A stretch of DNA of 64,000 bases. Origin: Lentzea jiangxiensis. GTDB taxonomy: Bacteria; Actinomycetota; Actinomycetes; Mycobacteriales; Pseudonocardiaceae. Within the stretch, counting starts at the first letter, position 1, and the number at the start of each line of letters is the position of its first letter. The notes beneath the pieces are model-generated. The model did no database searches, was not told the origin of the DNA, and was given only the letters and a program-made list of their open reading frames with translations. The stretch covers positions 489,022 to 553,021 of the forward strand of contig NZ_FNIX01000004.1 of NCBI RefSeq assembly GCF_900104175.1, read 5' to 3'. Made by a program: the position numbers and the translations under genes. This document shows, one piece after another, positions 8,661 through 16,758 of the stretch.

Positions 8661-10760
8661 ATGATCACCGACGCCGGTTACCGAGCCGCAGAACAACTCC
8701 TCCGCCGCCCCGCCGCCCCCGGCGAGCTCGTCGTCGGCGACCGGGTCAGTCCACAGTGGATCGAGGACGGCCGCCGGTTCTGGTACCAGGTCCGCGACGG
8801 CGCTTCCCGTCGGTTCGTGGTGGTCGACCCGGTCGCGGGCACCCGCACGCCGGACTTCGACCCGACGCCGTTCCTCGCGGCACCGGGCAACCCGCTGGAG
8901 GTCGCCTCGCCGGACGGCGAGGTCGCCGTCTCCCGCCGGGGCCACGACCTGTGGGCACGCTCCGGCGACCGCGAGTGGGCGCTGACCACCGACGGCGTTC
9001 CCGGCCTGGGCTACGGCTACGGCCCGGACTCCATGAGCTACGGCACGCTGATGCGCAAGTTCGGCCTGCCGCACCTGCCCCCAGCCCTGGCCTGGTCCCC
9101 GGACTCGTCCAAGGTCCTCGCCCACCGCACCGACCAGCGCACCGTGCGGAAGACCCACCTGATCGAGTCGCGCCCGGCCGGTGGCGGCGGCCCGGTCACC
9201 CACACCCAGCACTACGCCTACCCCGGCGACACCTCCGCGCCGCTCGCCGACCTGGTCGTGTTCGACGTGCGGGCCGGCACGACGGTCTTCGCGGCGGCCG
9301 AACCGCTGCTGATGCCGGAGTTCTCGCCGGTCACGGCGGGCTGGGCGTGGTGGTCGGACGACAGCACGGCCGTCTACTTCCTGTCCCGCCCCCGCGACCA
9401 GCACACCCTGACGTTGAACCGCATGGACGCCGTCACGGGCGAGGTGCGCGTCGTGGTGACCGAGACGGGAACGGGCCGCACGAGCCCCAACCAGTTCATG
9501 TACGGCCCGCCGCTGGTGCGGGTCGTGGGTGACGAGGTGCTGTGGTTCTCGCAGCGCGACGGCTGGGGCCACCTCTACCGCCACGACCTGCACACCGGTG
9601 AACTGCTGGGGCAGGTCACGTCGGGCGAGTGGCTGGTCCGCGAGATCCTGCACGTCGCCGACGGGGTCGTCCACTTCATCGCGTCGGGCCTGGTCGCCGA
9701 GGACCCGTACCGCCGCACGGTCTGCCGGGTCTCGTTGGACGGCACCGGTTTCGCCGTCGTCACCGACGATGCTTCGGACCACGTCGTCACGGTGTCCCCG
9801 TGCGGCTCGTACTTCGTCGACTCGGCATCCACTGTGGACACCCCTCCGGTGACGACTGCGCGCTCGTGGACGGGCGAAGTGCTGGTGTCACTGGAGGTTG
9901 CCGACATCAGCCGTCTGGTCGCGGCGGGCTGGACCGCCCCGGAGCGCTTCCGCGTCAAGGCAGCGGACGGCGTCACGGACGTCTACGGCGTGCTCTACAA
10001 GCCGCGCGACTTCGACCCGTCTCTGCGCTATCCCGTGGTGGACAGCGTCTACCCCGGCCCGCAGGTCACGCGCGTCACCCCGTGCTTCGACCCCGGCGGC
10101 ATGGGCCTCGACGCGGAACCGTTGGCAGCGCTCGGTTTCGTCGTGGTGGCCCTCGACGGACGCGGCACCCCGGGCCGTTCGGCGGAGTTCCTCGCAGGAA
10201 ACCTCGCCGACGCGGGCGGCCTGGTCGACCACGTGGCGGCGCTGCACCAGCTGGCGTCGTCACGGCCGTGGATGGACCTGGAACGAGTGGGCGTGATGGG
10301 CCACTCCGGCGGTGGTTTCGCGGCAGGACGGGCGGTGCTCGCCTTCCCGGAGACCTTCCGCGCCGGCGTCGCCCTGTCGGGTTCGCACGACGCCCGGTAC
10401 ATCGGCCTCGGCTGGGCGGAGAACGTCGACGGCGCGGACAACCCGGAGGCCTGGCAGCGCGCCTCGAACGTCGAGATCGCGGACCAGTTGCAGGGCAAGC
10501 TCCTGCTGGTGCACGGCGAGCTGGACGACACCGTGCACCCGGACCACTCGCTGGCGCTGGCGGACGCGGTGATCGCGGCCGGCAAGGACTGCGAGGTGGT
10601 GATCGTGCCGGGGTGCGAGCACCTGTTCATCGACCGGATGGCGTACGTGCGCACCAAGGCCTGGGACTTCCTGGTCCGCGCGCTGATGGGCGTCGAGCCG
10701 CCCGCGTACCGGCCGGCGCCGATCCTGATCGACCCGGAGGTGCTCGGCGAGATGCTCTAG
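8661..10760 (+). CDS. S9 family peptidase (dipeptidyl-peptidase IV-like)
   Basis: 699 aa. An N-terminal beta-propeller region (about residues 30-420, DPPIV_N type) precedes an alpha/beta-hydrolase domain. The catalytic triad is visible: Ser549 in GHSGGGFAAG, Asp622 or Asp623 in GELDDTVHP, and His654 in PGCEHLF. These enzymes release dipeptides or cleave short peptides. No signal peptide is seen, so it should be cytoplasmic. A good ribosome site (CTGGGAG) precedes the ATG. It follows the DUF4097 gene closely, and its last four bases overlap the stop region of the opposing DUF397 gene. Confidence 0.92.
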   Translation: MITDAGYRAAEQLLRRPAAPGELVVGDRVSPQWIEDGRRFWYQVRDGASRRFVVVDPVAGTRTPDFDPTPFLAAPGNPLEVASPDGEVAVSRRGHDLWARSGDREWALTTDGVPGLGYGYGPDSMSYGTLMRKFGLPHLPPALAWSPDSSKVLAHRTDQRTVRKTHLIESRPAGGGGPVTHTQHYAYPGDTSAPLADLVVFDVRAGTTVFAAAEPLLMPEFSPVTAGWAWWSDDSTAVYFLSRPRDQHTLTLNRMDAVTGEVRVVVTETGTGRTSPNQFMYGPPLVRVVGDEVLWFSQRDGWGHLYRHDLHTGELLGQVTSGEWLVREILHVADGVVHFIASGLVAEDPYRRTVCRVSLDGTGFAVVTDDASDHVVTVSPCGSYFVDSASTVDTPPVTTARSWTGEVLVSLEVADISRLVAAGWTAPERFRVKAADGVTDVYGVLYKPRDFDPSLRYPVVDSVYPGPQVTRVTPCFDPGGMGLDAEPLAALGFVVVALDGRGTPGRSAEFLAGNLADAGGLVDHVAALHQLASSRPWMDLERVGVMGHSGGGFAAGRAVLAFPETFRAGVALSGSHDARYIGLGWAENVDGADNPEAWQRASNVEIADQLQGKLLLVHGELDDTVHPDHSLALADAVIAAGKDCEVVIVPGCEHLFIDRMAYVRTKAWDFLVRALMGVEPPAYRPAPILIDPEVLGEML

Positions 10761-10915
10761 CGGGCTTTGACCTCCGCCAGGAACGCCGACCACGCCTTGT
10801 CCGACACGGGCAGGTGCGTGGTCGGCGCCTTGCTGTCCCGGATGCCGACGCCACGACCGACCTCGACGCAGTCGCTCGAAGTGCCGCTGTAGCTGCTCTT
10901 CCGCCAGGTCGTCAT
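10757..10915 (-). CDS. DUF397 domain-containing small protein
   Basis: 52 aa, beginning MTTWRKSSYSGTSSDCVEVG and ending in a WSAFLAEVKAR tail. The W-x-K-S-S-x-S-G-x-x-x-x-C-V-E pattern and the GIRDSK motif define the DUF397 family. DUF397 proteins are short and nearly always encoded directly downstream of an XRE/DUF5753 regulator, as here with 10 nt between stop and start. In Streptomyces such pairs (WhiJ and AbaA-cluster types) influence development and antibiotic production, with the small protein thought to antagonise the DNA-binding partner. The 3' end overlaps the stop of the convergent S9 peptidase gene by 4 nt. Confidence 0.85.
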   Translation of the reverse strand: MTTWRKSSYSGTSSDCVEVGRGVGIRDSKAPTTHLPVSDKAWSAFLAEVKAR

Positions 10916-10925
10916 GCCTGTCTCC

Positions 10926-11756
10926 TCACGCCAGCAAGCTGGTGATCAACTCTCTTGATTGTTCACCATCCAAGGCTTGAGCGGTAAGGGCCTTCAGCAC
11001 TTCGTCGTAGGCGGTGATCGAGTTCTTGTCCTCCAGGAACAGGTTGGAGTTGTGGCTCTCCAGGTAGACCACAGGCTCGAACTTCTCGTAGGCCAACTTG
11101 GTGAAAGAGCCCGCGAGCCCGGCGTGCGTACCGATCGAGAGAGGGACGATTCGCACGCTGACGTAGGGCCGTATGGACATGAGGAGCAGCTCGCTCAACT
11201 GCTCGGCCATCAGCTGGGCGCTTCCGACCCGCAGCCGCAGAGCCTGTTCGTGGATCAAGAAGACGAACTCCCGGCTCGGGTGGAAGATCGCTCTTCGCCC
11301 CGCCTTGACGGCGACGATCTCCGCCACCTGCTCGGGCTGCACCTTCGGGACCGCACGCACCACCTCGGCGGAGTACTGCGGGAGTTGGAGCAGGCCGGGG
11401 ATGAGGTCCATCGCCCACACGGAGATCTTGTTGGCGAGCCGCTCCTGGTCGATCAGCGTGCTCAACTGGTTGGGCACGCCGTCCTCGTTGAACTCCAGGT
11501 AGCCCTTCTCGCGGGTTTCGCGGAAGAGTGCCAGCAGGCGGCGGGCCTCGTCGGCTTCCACCCGGCACAGCCCGAGGAGCATGGCGAGCTCGACCTCGGT
11601 GACCCCGCCCTTGCCCTTGACCAGGTCCGAGACCTTGGCCTCTTCCCAGTCGAGCAGCTCCGCGATCCGCCGCTGCGTCATCCCGGTGGACTGGATGGCA
11701 TCGCGGACGCCATCACCGAACGAGCGTCCGACCACGCTCGAGAACCGTTTCGGCAT
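10926..11756 (-). CDS. XRE-type helix-turn-helix regulator with DUF5753 domain
   Basis: 276 aa. The N-terminal HTH (about residues 15-70, with GMTQRRIAELLDWEEAKVSD) is followed by the DUF5753 region (about 95-270), which begins TLIDQERLANKISVWAMDLI and includes LIPGLLQLPQYS, the signature of the actinobacterial WhiJ-like family. It is the upstream member of a pair with the DUF397 gene at 10757-10915, which probably acts as its antagonist. DNA target and signal are unknown. These pairs are highly multiplied in actinomycete genomes, so many homologues are expected elsewhere in this one. Confidence 0.88.
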   Translation of the reverse strand: MPKRFSSVVGRSFGDGVRDAIQSTGMTQRRIAELLDWEEAKVSDLVKGKGGVTEVELAMLLGLCRVEADEARRLLALFRETREKGYLEFNEDGVPNQLSTLIDQERLANKISVWAMDLIPGLLQLPQYSAEVVRAVPKVQPEQVAEIVAVKAGRRAIFHPSREFVFLIHEQALRLRVGSAQLMAEQLSELLLMSIRPYVSVRIVPLSIGTHAGLAGSFTKLAYEKFEPVVYLESHNSNLFLEDKNSITAYDEVLKALTAQALDGEQSRELITSLLA

Positions 11757-11839
11757 GGTCGGACGCTAGAGGGCCGCGCCAGGTCACTTCCACCGCCGGC
11801 CGGGGACTCGCCACGAAGGAAGTACTTCTTGGACGGGCT

Positions 11840-12478
11840 CTAAATCCGCTTCGAGATCAGCGGGTACTCGACGACCAACCCGTTGGCGTCGACCTTGATG
11901 TTCTGCTCGAAGCCGCCGCTCTTGAACCGCACGACCGAGACGTCGTCGGCCACGGACACCGTCTTGTACGTCTGGGTGACGGCGCGGACGGACAGGTCGG
12001 GCAGCGACACCCGGACCACGGGCAGGGCGTGCTCGCCCGGTTCGCGGTGCAGGCCCAGGCGGCGGATCGGGATGGCGTTGAACAGCACGGCGAATTGGAC
12101 GTCGACGTCGAGGGCGTCGTTGAACGTCTCGCGCTTGCTGCCCTGGCCGTGGTCGACGAGCCAGGCGCCGTCCTCGGTGCGGGAGAGGGAGCACTGGCGC
12201 TCCTCCAGAACGGTGGCCGTGCGCAGGAGCAGCCTGGTGACCTGGCCGCTCTCGCCGACGGACACCTCGAAGGAGGCGTTGAACTGCTCGTCGGGGCCTG
12301 CGGCGACGAGACGACCGGAGGCGCGCAGGCGCTGGTCGTTCGACAGGAGCAGGCGGACCTGCTCGAGCCGCGGCTCGTGGATGCCCTGCCAGGTGAACAT
12401 CTCCGGCCTGCGGGCAGAGGTGGAGCGGGTCTCCCCGGAGGTGACCCGCCCGGCGTCAATGGCGTTGAAGGAGTTCAC
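11840..12478 (-). CDS. Putative glycolipid-binding domain protein (PF06475-like)
   Basis: 212 aa from a GTG start that follows an AGGTGG ribosome site and directly abuts the stop of the small antitoxin-like gene, so translation is probably coupled. From about residue 27 it reads MFTWQGIHEPRLEQVRL. Later come DALDVDVQFAVLFNAIPIRR, VRVSLPDLSVRAVTQTY and VDANGLVVEYPLI, the conserved order of the putative glycolipid-binding family related to Pseudomonas PA1994. An internal ATG at 12400 is a weaker alternative start. The fold of this family is known from structural genomics and lipid binding is proposed, not proven. Confidence 0.72.
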   Translation of the reverse strand: MNSFNAIDAGRVTSGETRSTSARRPEMFTWQGIHEPRLEQVRLLLSNDQRLRASGRLVAAGPDEQFNASFEVSVGESGQVTRLLLRTATVLEERQCSLSRTEDGAWLVDHGQGSKRETFNDALDVDVQFAVLFNAIPIRRLGLHREPGEHALPVVRVSLPDLSVRAVTQTYKTVSVADDVSVVRFKSGGFEQNIKVDANGLVVEYPLISKRI

Positions 12479-12649
12479 TCATCCACCTGGAAGGATGTCC
12501 TTGAGCTTCTGGGCTACCGAGTCGACCTGCTCTTCGTGACCGAACCTGCCCGCGAGGAAGTCCGCCGCGGCGTCCACGCCCTTGTCGACCTGCTCGTGGT
12601 GCTGCTCGGCGAGGTCCACGGCCTTGGTCTTGATCTCGTCGAAGTTCAT
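12479..12649 (-). CDS. MT0933-like antitoxin-family small protein
   Basis: 56 aa from ATG 12649, preceded by AAGGAGCACCAC, a strong ribosome site. The longer open frame to 12766 has no such site. The protein is a charged single amphipathic helix with DEIKTKAVDLAEQHHEQVDK, then a segment containing VDAAADFLAGRFG and a SVAQKLKDIL tail. This resembles the M. tuberculosis Rv0909/MT0933 antitoxin family. In Rv0909-Rv0910 the partner is a polyketide-cyclase-fold toxin. Here the coupled downstream gene encodes a different lipid-binding-like fold. That the two form a toxin-antitoxin pair is inference. Confidence 0.65.
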   Translation of the reverse strand: MNFDEIKTKAVDLAEQHHEQVDKGVDAAADFLAGRFGHEEQVDSVAQKLKDILPGG

Positions 12650-12916
12650 GTGGTGCTCCTTCGTCCCTGACGCAGGGTACCCGAGCAGGCCCCTCGTGTT
12701 GATAGCCGCGATCACGCCAGTTCCGCCTGGACAGGTCGGCTCCGCGACTACGAAGATGTGGCCCACCGCCGCCTGGGTCGGCCGCCGTCGCGGTCAGAAC
12801 CAGGGGAAGTAGTTCACGGTGACGACCACGGCCACGAACGTCGCCGCTCGCAGTGACCGGCGCCCGGTCGCCGGCGGGGTGCACGACCGCGAGGCCGGGA
12901 AGACGGCAAGCCGAAC

Positions 12917-13114
12917 GTGAACACCTATCTGGTGCGGTTCGGTCGCCACTGGACGCCGGAGACCGTCATCCCGACGGCCAAGCCGGTGCAGCGCGTCGAG
13001 GTCGTGGAGAACTTCCGCGACCCGGCCCGCGCGATCCTCTCCGGAGCGTCGTCCCACCGGGACGTCGCCATCGCCGACGGCGACATCGGCGTGGCGGGCA
13101 CCAGCCGCCGCTGA
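12917..13114 (+). CDS. Hypothetical small protein
   Basis: 65-aa open frame from GTG 12917, beginning MNTYLVRFGRHWTPETVIPT and containing VENFRDPARAIL. It has plausible actinomycete codon usage and is followed by a strong hairpin terminator 19 nt after its stop. No family is recognised and no clear ribosome site is seen. Overlapping frames on the other strand are equally open because of the high GC, so this is a weak call. It could be the remnant of a longer gene. Confidence 0.3.
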   Translation: MNTYLVRFGRHWTPETVIPTAKPVQRVEVVENFRDPARAILSGASSHRDVAIADGDIGVAGTSRR

Positions 13115-13132
13115 CCGGGTCCGGACAAGGCA

Positions 13133-13168
13133 AACGCCCCCTGCTCCGGCGCGGAACCAGGGGGCGTT
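13133..13168. terminator. Bidirectional intrinsic terminator hairpin
   Basis: Perfect 11-bp stem AACGCCCCCTG / CAGGGGGCGTT around a 14-nt loop. It sits between the small plus-strand frame and the end of the minus-strand surface-protein gene, which stops 25 nt away. It can serve transcripts from both sides. Confidence 0.75.
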
Positions 13169-13192
13169 CGTCTACGGGGCGGCTACCTCAGA

Positions 13193-14410
13193 TCAGGCGC
13201 CGGCCTTCTTGCGACGGACCACGAACAGCGCACCCGCACCGGCGCCGACGAGGACCAGACCGCCGAGCAGCGGCCACAGGATCGACGCACCGGTCTGGGC
13301 GAGGTCCTCGCCACCACCGGGAGCCGGGGCGGCCGGCGTGGTGGAGGTGGTGCTCGGGGTGGTGGTCTCCGGCGCCGTGGTGGTGGTCGGGGCCGTGGTC
13401 GTGGTCGGAGCCGTGGTCGTGGTCGGCTCGGTCGGCTTGACCTCGAGCTTCCAGTCGGCCTTGGCCTCCTTCTCGACCTTGGCCTTCTGCGGCTGCGCGA
13501 CGACGAGCGACTGCGCCACGTCTTCCTTGTCCTTGTTGTGCGCGACGAACAGGCGGCCGATCGCGAGCTCGGCCTCGGCCGAGAGCTTGATCGAGGCGTT
13601 GCCGGTCGGGGCCTTCTCCGGGACGTTCACGAAGAACTCGGAGACCTTGTCGCCCGCGGACTTGGCGGCGACCTTGTCACCCTGCTTCTGCAGGGCGAGC
13701 GGCGTGCCGTCCTTGTCGGTGATGGTGACGCCCTCGGGGAGGTTCGCGGTCAGCTTGACCTCGGAAGCCGTGGTCGTGACCTTGAACGGGCCGATCTTCT
13801 CACCGGACTTGCCGGACTTCGAGGCGGGCTCGATCTCCAGCGTCGGCTTCGGCTGCTCCTTGATCTCGTTCGCCGTGGCGTCCTTGACCAGGCGCTCGTA
13901 CAGCTTGGCGACGTCGGCGTTCGTCTTGTTGCTGTCGAGCTCGGCCTCGTCGGTGAAGTGCCAGATCGCGGCCTGCGTGGCGGCGATCGTCTCCTTCTTG
14001 TCGAACTGCTTGCCGAACTTCGCCTGGACCTTGTCCATGGGCTGCCCGGGGTAGGAGTTCGTGAGGATCCACAGGACCTTGCCCGCGTTGACCTTGAACT
14101 TGGTCTTCGGGTTGGGGTGCTTGTCCCACGGCACCTCCTTGAGGGCGTCCCGGTCCTCGAGCGGCGTCGGCAGCTCCACGCAGTAGGTGAGGACGTTCGA
14201 ACGCTCGGCGTCGCCCTCGATGCGCAGCTTGATCACCGCGGTGTTCTGGCGGTGGTGGTGGTCGCCGTTGATGAGGTGGACGTCGTGGCCGTCCTCCTGG
14301 CCGCCGCGGTCCGGCTTGATGATCACGTCAGCGTGGGCCGGAAGGGCCGAGAACGACAGAAGGGCCGTGGCGCCGAGCAGCGCCGCGCCCATCCTCAACC
14401 GGGAAGCCAT
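13193..14410 (-). CDS. Thioester-domain surface protein with LAXTG sorting signal
   Basis: 405 aa. A signal peptide (about residues 1-27, cleaved near AHA) is followed by a TQXA-type thioester domain: Cys77 in TYCVELPTPL and Gln146 in TQAAIWHF are the expected partners of an internal Cys-Gln thioester. A beta-rich middle leads to a Thr-Pro-rich linker of repeated PTTTTA units (about 325-360). The C-terminus is a cell-wall sorting signal: LAQTG (about 370-374), a hydrophobic helix, then RRKK. LAXTG points to a class E sortase, none of which lies in this window. AAGGAGACCC precedes the ATG. Such domains covalently bind host or environmental amines in Gram-positive adhesins. Confidence 0.88.
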   Translation of the reverse strand: MASRLRMGAALLGATALLSFSALPAHADVIIKPDRGGQEDGHDVHLINGDHHHRQNTAVIKLRIEGDAERSNVLTYCVELPTPLEDRDALKEVPWDKHPNPKTKFKVNAGKVLWILTNSYPGQPMDKVQAKFGKQFDKKETIAATQAAIWHFTDEAELDSNKTNADVAKLYERLVKDATANEIKEQPKPTLEIEPASKSGKSGEKIGPFKVTTTASEVKLTANLPEGVTITDKDGTPLALQKQGDKVAAKSAGDKVSEFFVNVPEKAPTGNASIKLSAEAELAIGRLFVAHNKDKEDVAQSLVVAQPQKAKVEKEAKADWKLEVKPTEPTTTTAPTTTTAPTTTTAPETTTPSTTSTTPAAPAPGGGEDLAQTGASILWPLLGGLVLVGAGAGALFVVRRKKAGA

Positions 14411-14719
14411 GGGTCTCCTTGCTCACTGAAATTAGCCCGAACGCGGCGGGAAGTCAGTCATCCGTCGGGGCGGTCGGCACGTCGGACATCGACACTGACC
14501 CGACAGGAAGCGAGCGGGACGTTAGCTGATGGGGTGACACACGTACGGGTGAGGTATGGAGTCCTACGACACCCACTGTGAGCAGCGGAAACATACGCAG
14601 GGTGTCCACAGTGGATAGGGGTGCGATGCATTCATTCCGTCAGGTGACGTTAAATTCGTTGCTGAACAGTTATCTGCCCACGCGTCCGCTACGGATGAAC
14701 GCCACGAGCGGTTCAACGG
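14411..14719. other. Intergenic region, no gene seen
   Basis: 309 bp between two minus-strand genes. It should hold the promoter of the thioester surface protein near its left end. A palindrome TCCACAGTGGA, repeated elsewhere in the window, lies at about 14604-14614. The right half is AT-richer than average. An open frame on the plus strand (14578-14820) overlaps the methyltransferase end and has no recognisable product. Confidence 0.5.
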
Positions 14720-15925
14720 TCAGGCAACCAATTCCACAACTTCTGCCGGACGAATGTCTCCCGGACGCAGCGAAGTGCCGCGCAGGCACATGTCCCGGGG
14801 CTCGGGGCGGTCACCGGTGAGAATCCACCGGGTGAGCCCGGCCAACTGGTAGGCGATCAGCGGCGGAACGGCGTCGCCCACGTGCCGGTACGCGTTCCCG
14901 AGAATCGAGACGTCGAACCGGAACTGGCGCGGGAACCCTTGCAGGAGCGCCATCTCGCGCACGGTGCAGAGCCGGTGCTGGACCGGGTGGGCATAACGCC
15001 CGTTCCCGACGTGACCGCATTCCCTCTTGATCGTCCGGGCCGGTTCGTCCCACCACATCCGGCCGTAGACGTCCGGGTGCGAACCCCAGTTCCGCTGCTC
15101 GACGATCTTGCGCTGCGCGGGGTTCAACAACCGGGCCGTCTCCGGTGACCGGAGCAGATCGGCCCACGATCCGCCATTTGCCGGAATGGCCCGCATTCTT
15201 TCGAGACTGCGGTCCTGCGAGAAAGTCGGCGAGACGTGAATGGGGTCGTCCGGGTCCGCGGCGCCGGGCTCCACGACCGGGAGCTTGCCGATCGCGCGCC
15301 GGACCGTGACGGCGGACGGGCGGACGACCCTGCCCTCCCACAGGTCGTCGAGCGTGAGCAGCGGCAGCCCTCCGTCGACCGCGACCATCAGCGTCCGCTC
15401 GCGCAGCTGCGGCAGGCCGAACCGGGACAGCATGTGCGTCCCGCCCCAGACCTTGTAACCGATTCGGGTGAGTTCTTCGGCGAGGCTGTCGAAGTGGTGG
15501 CGCTGCCTGCCCTTGACGAGCTCGCGGGCGTTCTCCATCAGCACGACCTTCGGGCGCAGCTCCTGCGCGTACACCGCGATCCGGCCCACGAGGGAGTTGC
15601 GCGGGTCGTCGCGCAGGTGGTTCTGCGAGGTGATCCGGCTGAAGCCCGAGCACGGCGGGCACGCCAGCAGCACGTCCAGTTCGCCGCGCCGCAGGCCCCA
15701 GACCTCGCGCAACGCCGCGGGCGAGACCTTCCCGAGGTCGACCTCCAGCGGGTCGACGCCGATGTTCGCGCGATACGTGTCGTTGCAGCGCAACGAACCG
15801 AGCTTCGAGCTGGGCTTGCCGATCTGCGCGTCGGCGGCACCGACGACCCGGAAGTCGCGGTGGGCGTGGAAGCCGTAGCTCATGCCGCCCGCACCCGAGA
15901 AGATGTCGGCCACCGAGAAGGACAC
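14720..15925 (-). CDS. DNA (cytosine-5-)-methyltransferase
   Basis: 401 aa. Transfers a methyl group from SAM to C5 of cytosine in DNA. Conserved motifs appear in order: I (DIFSGAGGMSYGF, residues about 7-19), IV with the catalytic Cys (ACPPCSGFSRI), VI (MENARELV), VIII (QLRERTLMV) and X (GNAYRHVGDAVPP). The target-recognition region lies around 235-320. All key residues are present, so it should be active. No restriction endonuclease, Vsr nuclease or helicase is adjacent, so it looks like a solitary methylase. The recognition site cannot be read from sequence. Confidence 0.92.
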   Translation of the reverse strand: MSFSVADIFSGAGGMSYGFHAHRDFRVVGAADAQIGKPSSKLGSLRCNDTYRANIGVDPLEVDLGKVSPAALREVWGLRRGELDVLLACPPCSGFSRITSQNHLRDDPRNSLVGRIAVYAQELRPKVVLMENARELVKGRQRHHFDSLAEELTRIGYKVWGGTHMLSRFGLPQLRERTLMVAVDGGLPLLTLDDLWEGRVVRPSAVTVRRAIGKLPVVEPGAADPDDPIHVSPTFSQDRSLERMRAIPANGGSWADLLRSPETARLLNPAQRKIVEQRNWGSHPDVYGRMWWDEPARTIKRECGHVGNGRYAHPVQHRLCTVREMALLQGFPRQFRFDVSILGNAYRHVGDAVPPLIAYQLAGLTRWILTGDRPEPRDMCLRGTSLRPGDIRPAEVVELVA

Positions 15926-15987
15926 GGCGAGATCGTACGGGCGAGGCGCCGAGGCGCTTTCCCTGACATCCCGTACCTTTCCCGCCT

Positions 15988-16752
15988 ATGGAGCTGCCGC
16001 GCGCCTGGCAACGGCCTGACCCGTTGCGCGGACTCGACAGGATTCCCTGGAGCGAGGTCCACGACGGCCGGGGTGGAGCCGGTCGCGTCCCCCGTCTGCT
16101 GCGCTCCCTGGTGGACCCCGCCGCCGACGTCCGGCTGGAGGCGTTCAGCTCGCTCGCCGACCGGCTGCTGACCGACGACACGGTCTCCCAGGCGTCGTTC
16201 TGCGCCGTGCCGTTCCTGGTGGAGCTGGGGGCCTCGTACAAGGTCGCCGGCGACGTGCGGGACCGGGTGGTCTTCCTGCTGGCCGCCCTCGCGCTGGCGG
16301 GCAAGGGGTACACAGAGGACGGACGGCGCACGCACCGCCGCTGGAACGCCCTCGGCCGCGAACTGCCCCGCACGGCACCGGACTGGCTGACGCAGACCCG
16401 GCACGCCGTCGCCCAGGGCGCGCCGAAGATCTTCGAGGCGCTCGCGTCCGAACGGGTCGCGTGCCTGGTCGCCCTCGCCTGCGCGGTGCCCGAAAGGTTG
16501 CCCACGTTCGTGCACGGGCTCATGCAGGAGATGACGGACCTGCCGGGCGAGGAGATGCTCGCCGAGGCCGCCGAGATCGCGGTGGCGCTGCTGAGGGGAA
16601 CACCCGAGCTGCTCGGCCTCGACGTGCCGCGGCCCAAGGTGCTCGGCGAAGGGCTGGTGCGCCCGGCGCACCAGCCCCGTGAGGTCGCCGCCGCCCTGAT
16701 GGGCTACCGGTTCGCCCTCATCTCCGCGTACGGCGACGAGGGCGCCTGGTAG
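15988..16752 (+). CDS. HEAT-like repeat protein of unknown function
   Basis: 254 aa, mostly amphipathic helices. Segments such as PRLLRSLVDPAADVRLEAFS and ASFCAVPFLVELGASYKVAG followed by RVVFLLAALAL resemble HEAT or armadillo-type helical repeats. There is no signal peptide and no enzyme motif. It is divergent from the DNA methyltransferase across 62 bp and could share regulation with it. Similar helical-repeat proteins occur as immunity proteins or scaffolds in actinomycetes, but nothing here settles that. The stop is only 6 nt from the end of the convergent ATP-grasp gene. Confidence 0.6.
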   Translation: MELPRAWQRPDPLRGLDRIPWSEVHDGRGGAGRVPRLLRSLVDPAADVRLEAFSSLADRLLTDDTVSQASFCAVPFLVELGASYKVAGDVRDRVVFLLAALALAGKGYTEDGRRTHRRWNALGRELPRTAPDWLTQTRHAVAQGAPKIFEALASERVACLVALACAVPERLPTFVHGLMQEMTDLPGEEMLAEAAEIAVALLRGTPELLGLDVPRPKVLGEGLVRPAHQPREVAAALMGYRFALISAYGDEGAW

Positions 16753-16758
16753 ACCGCT

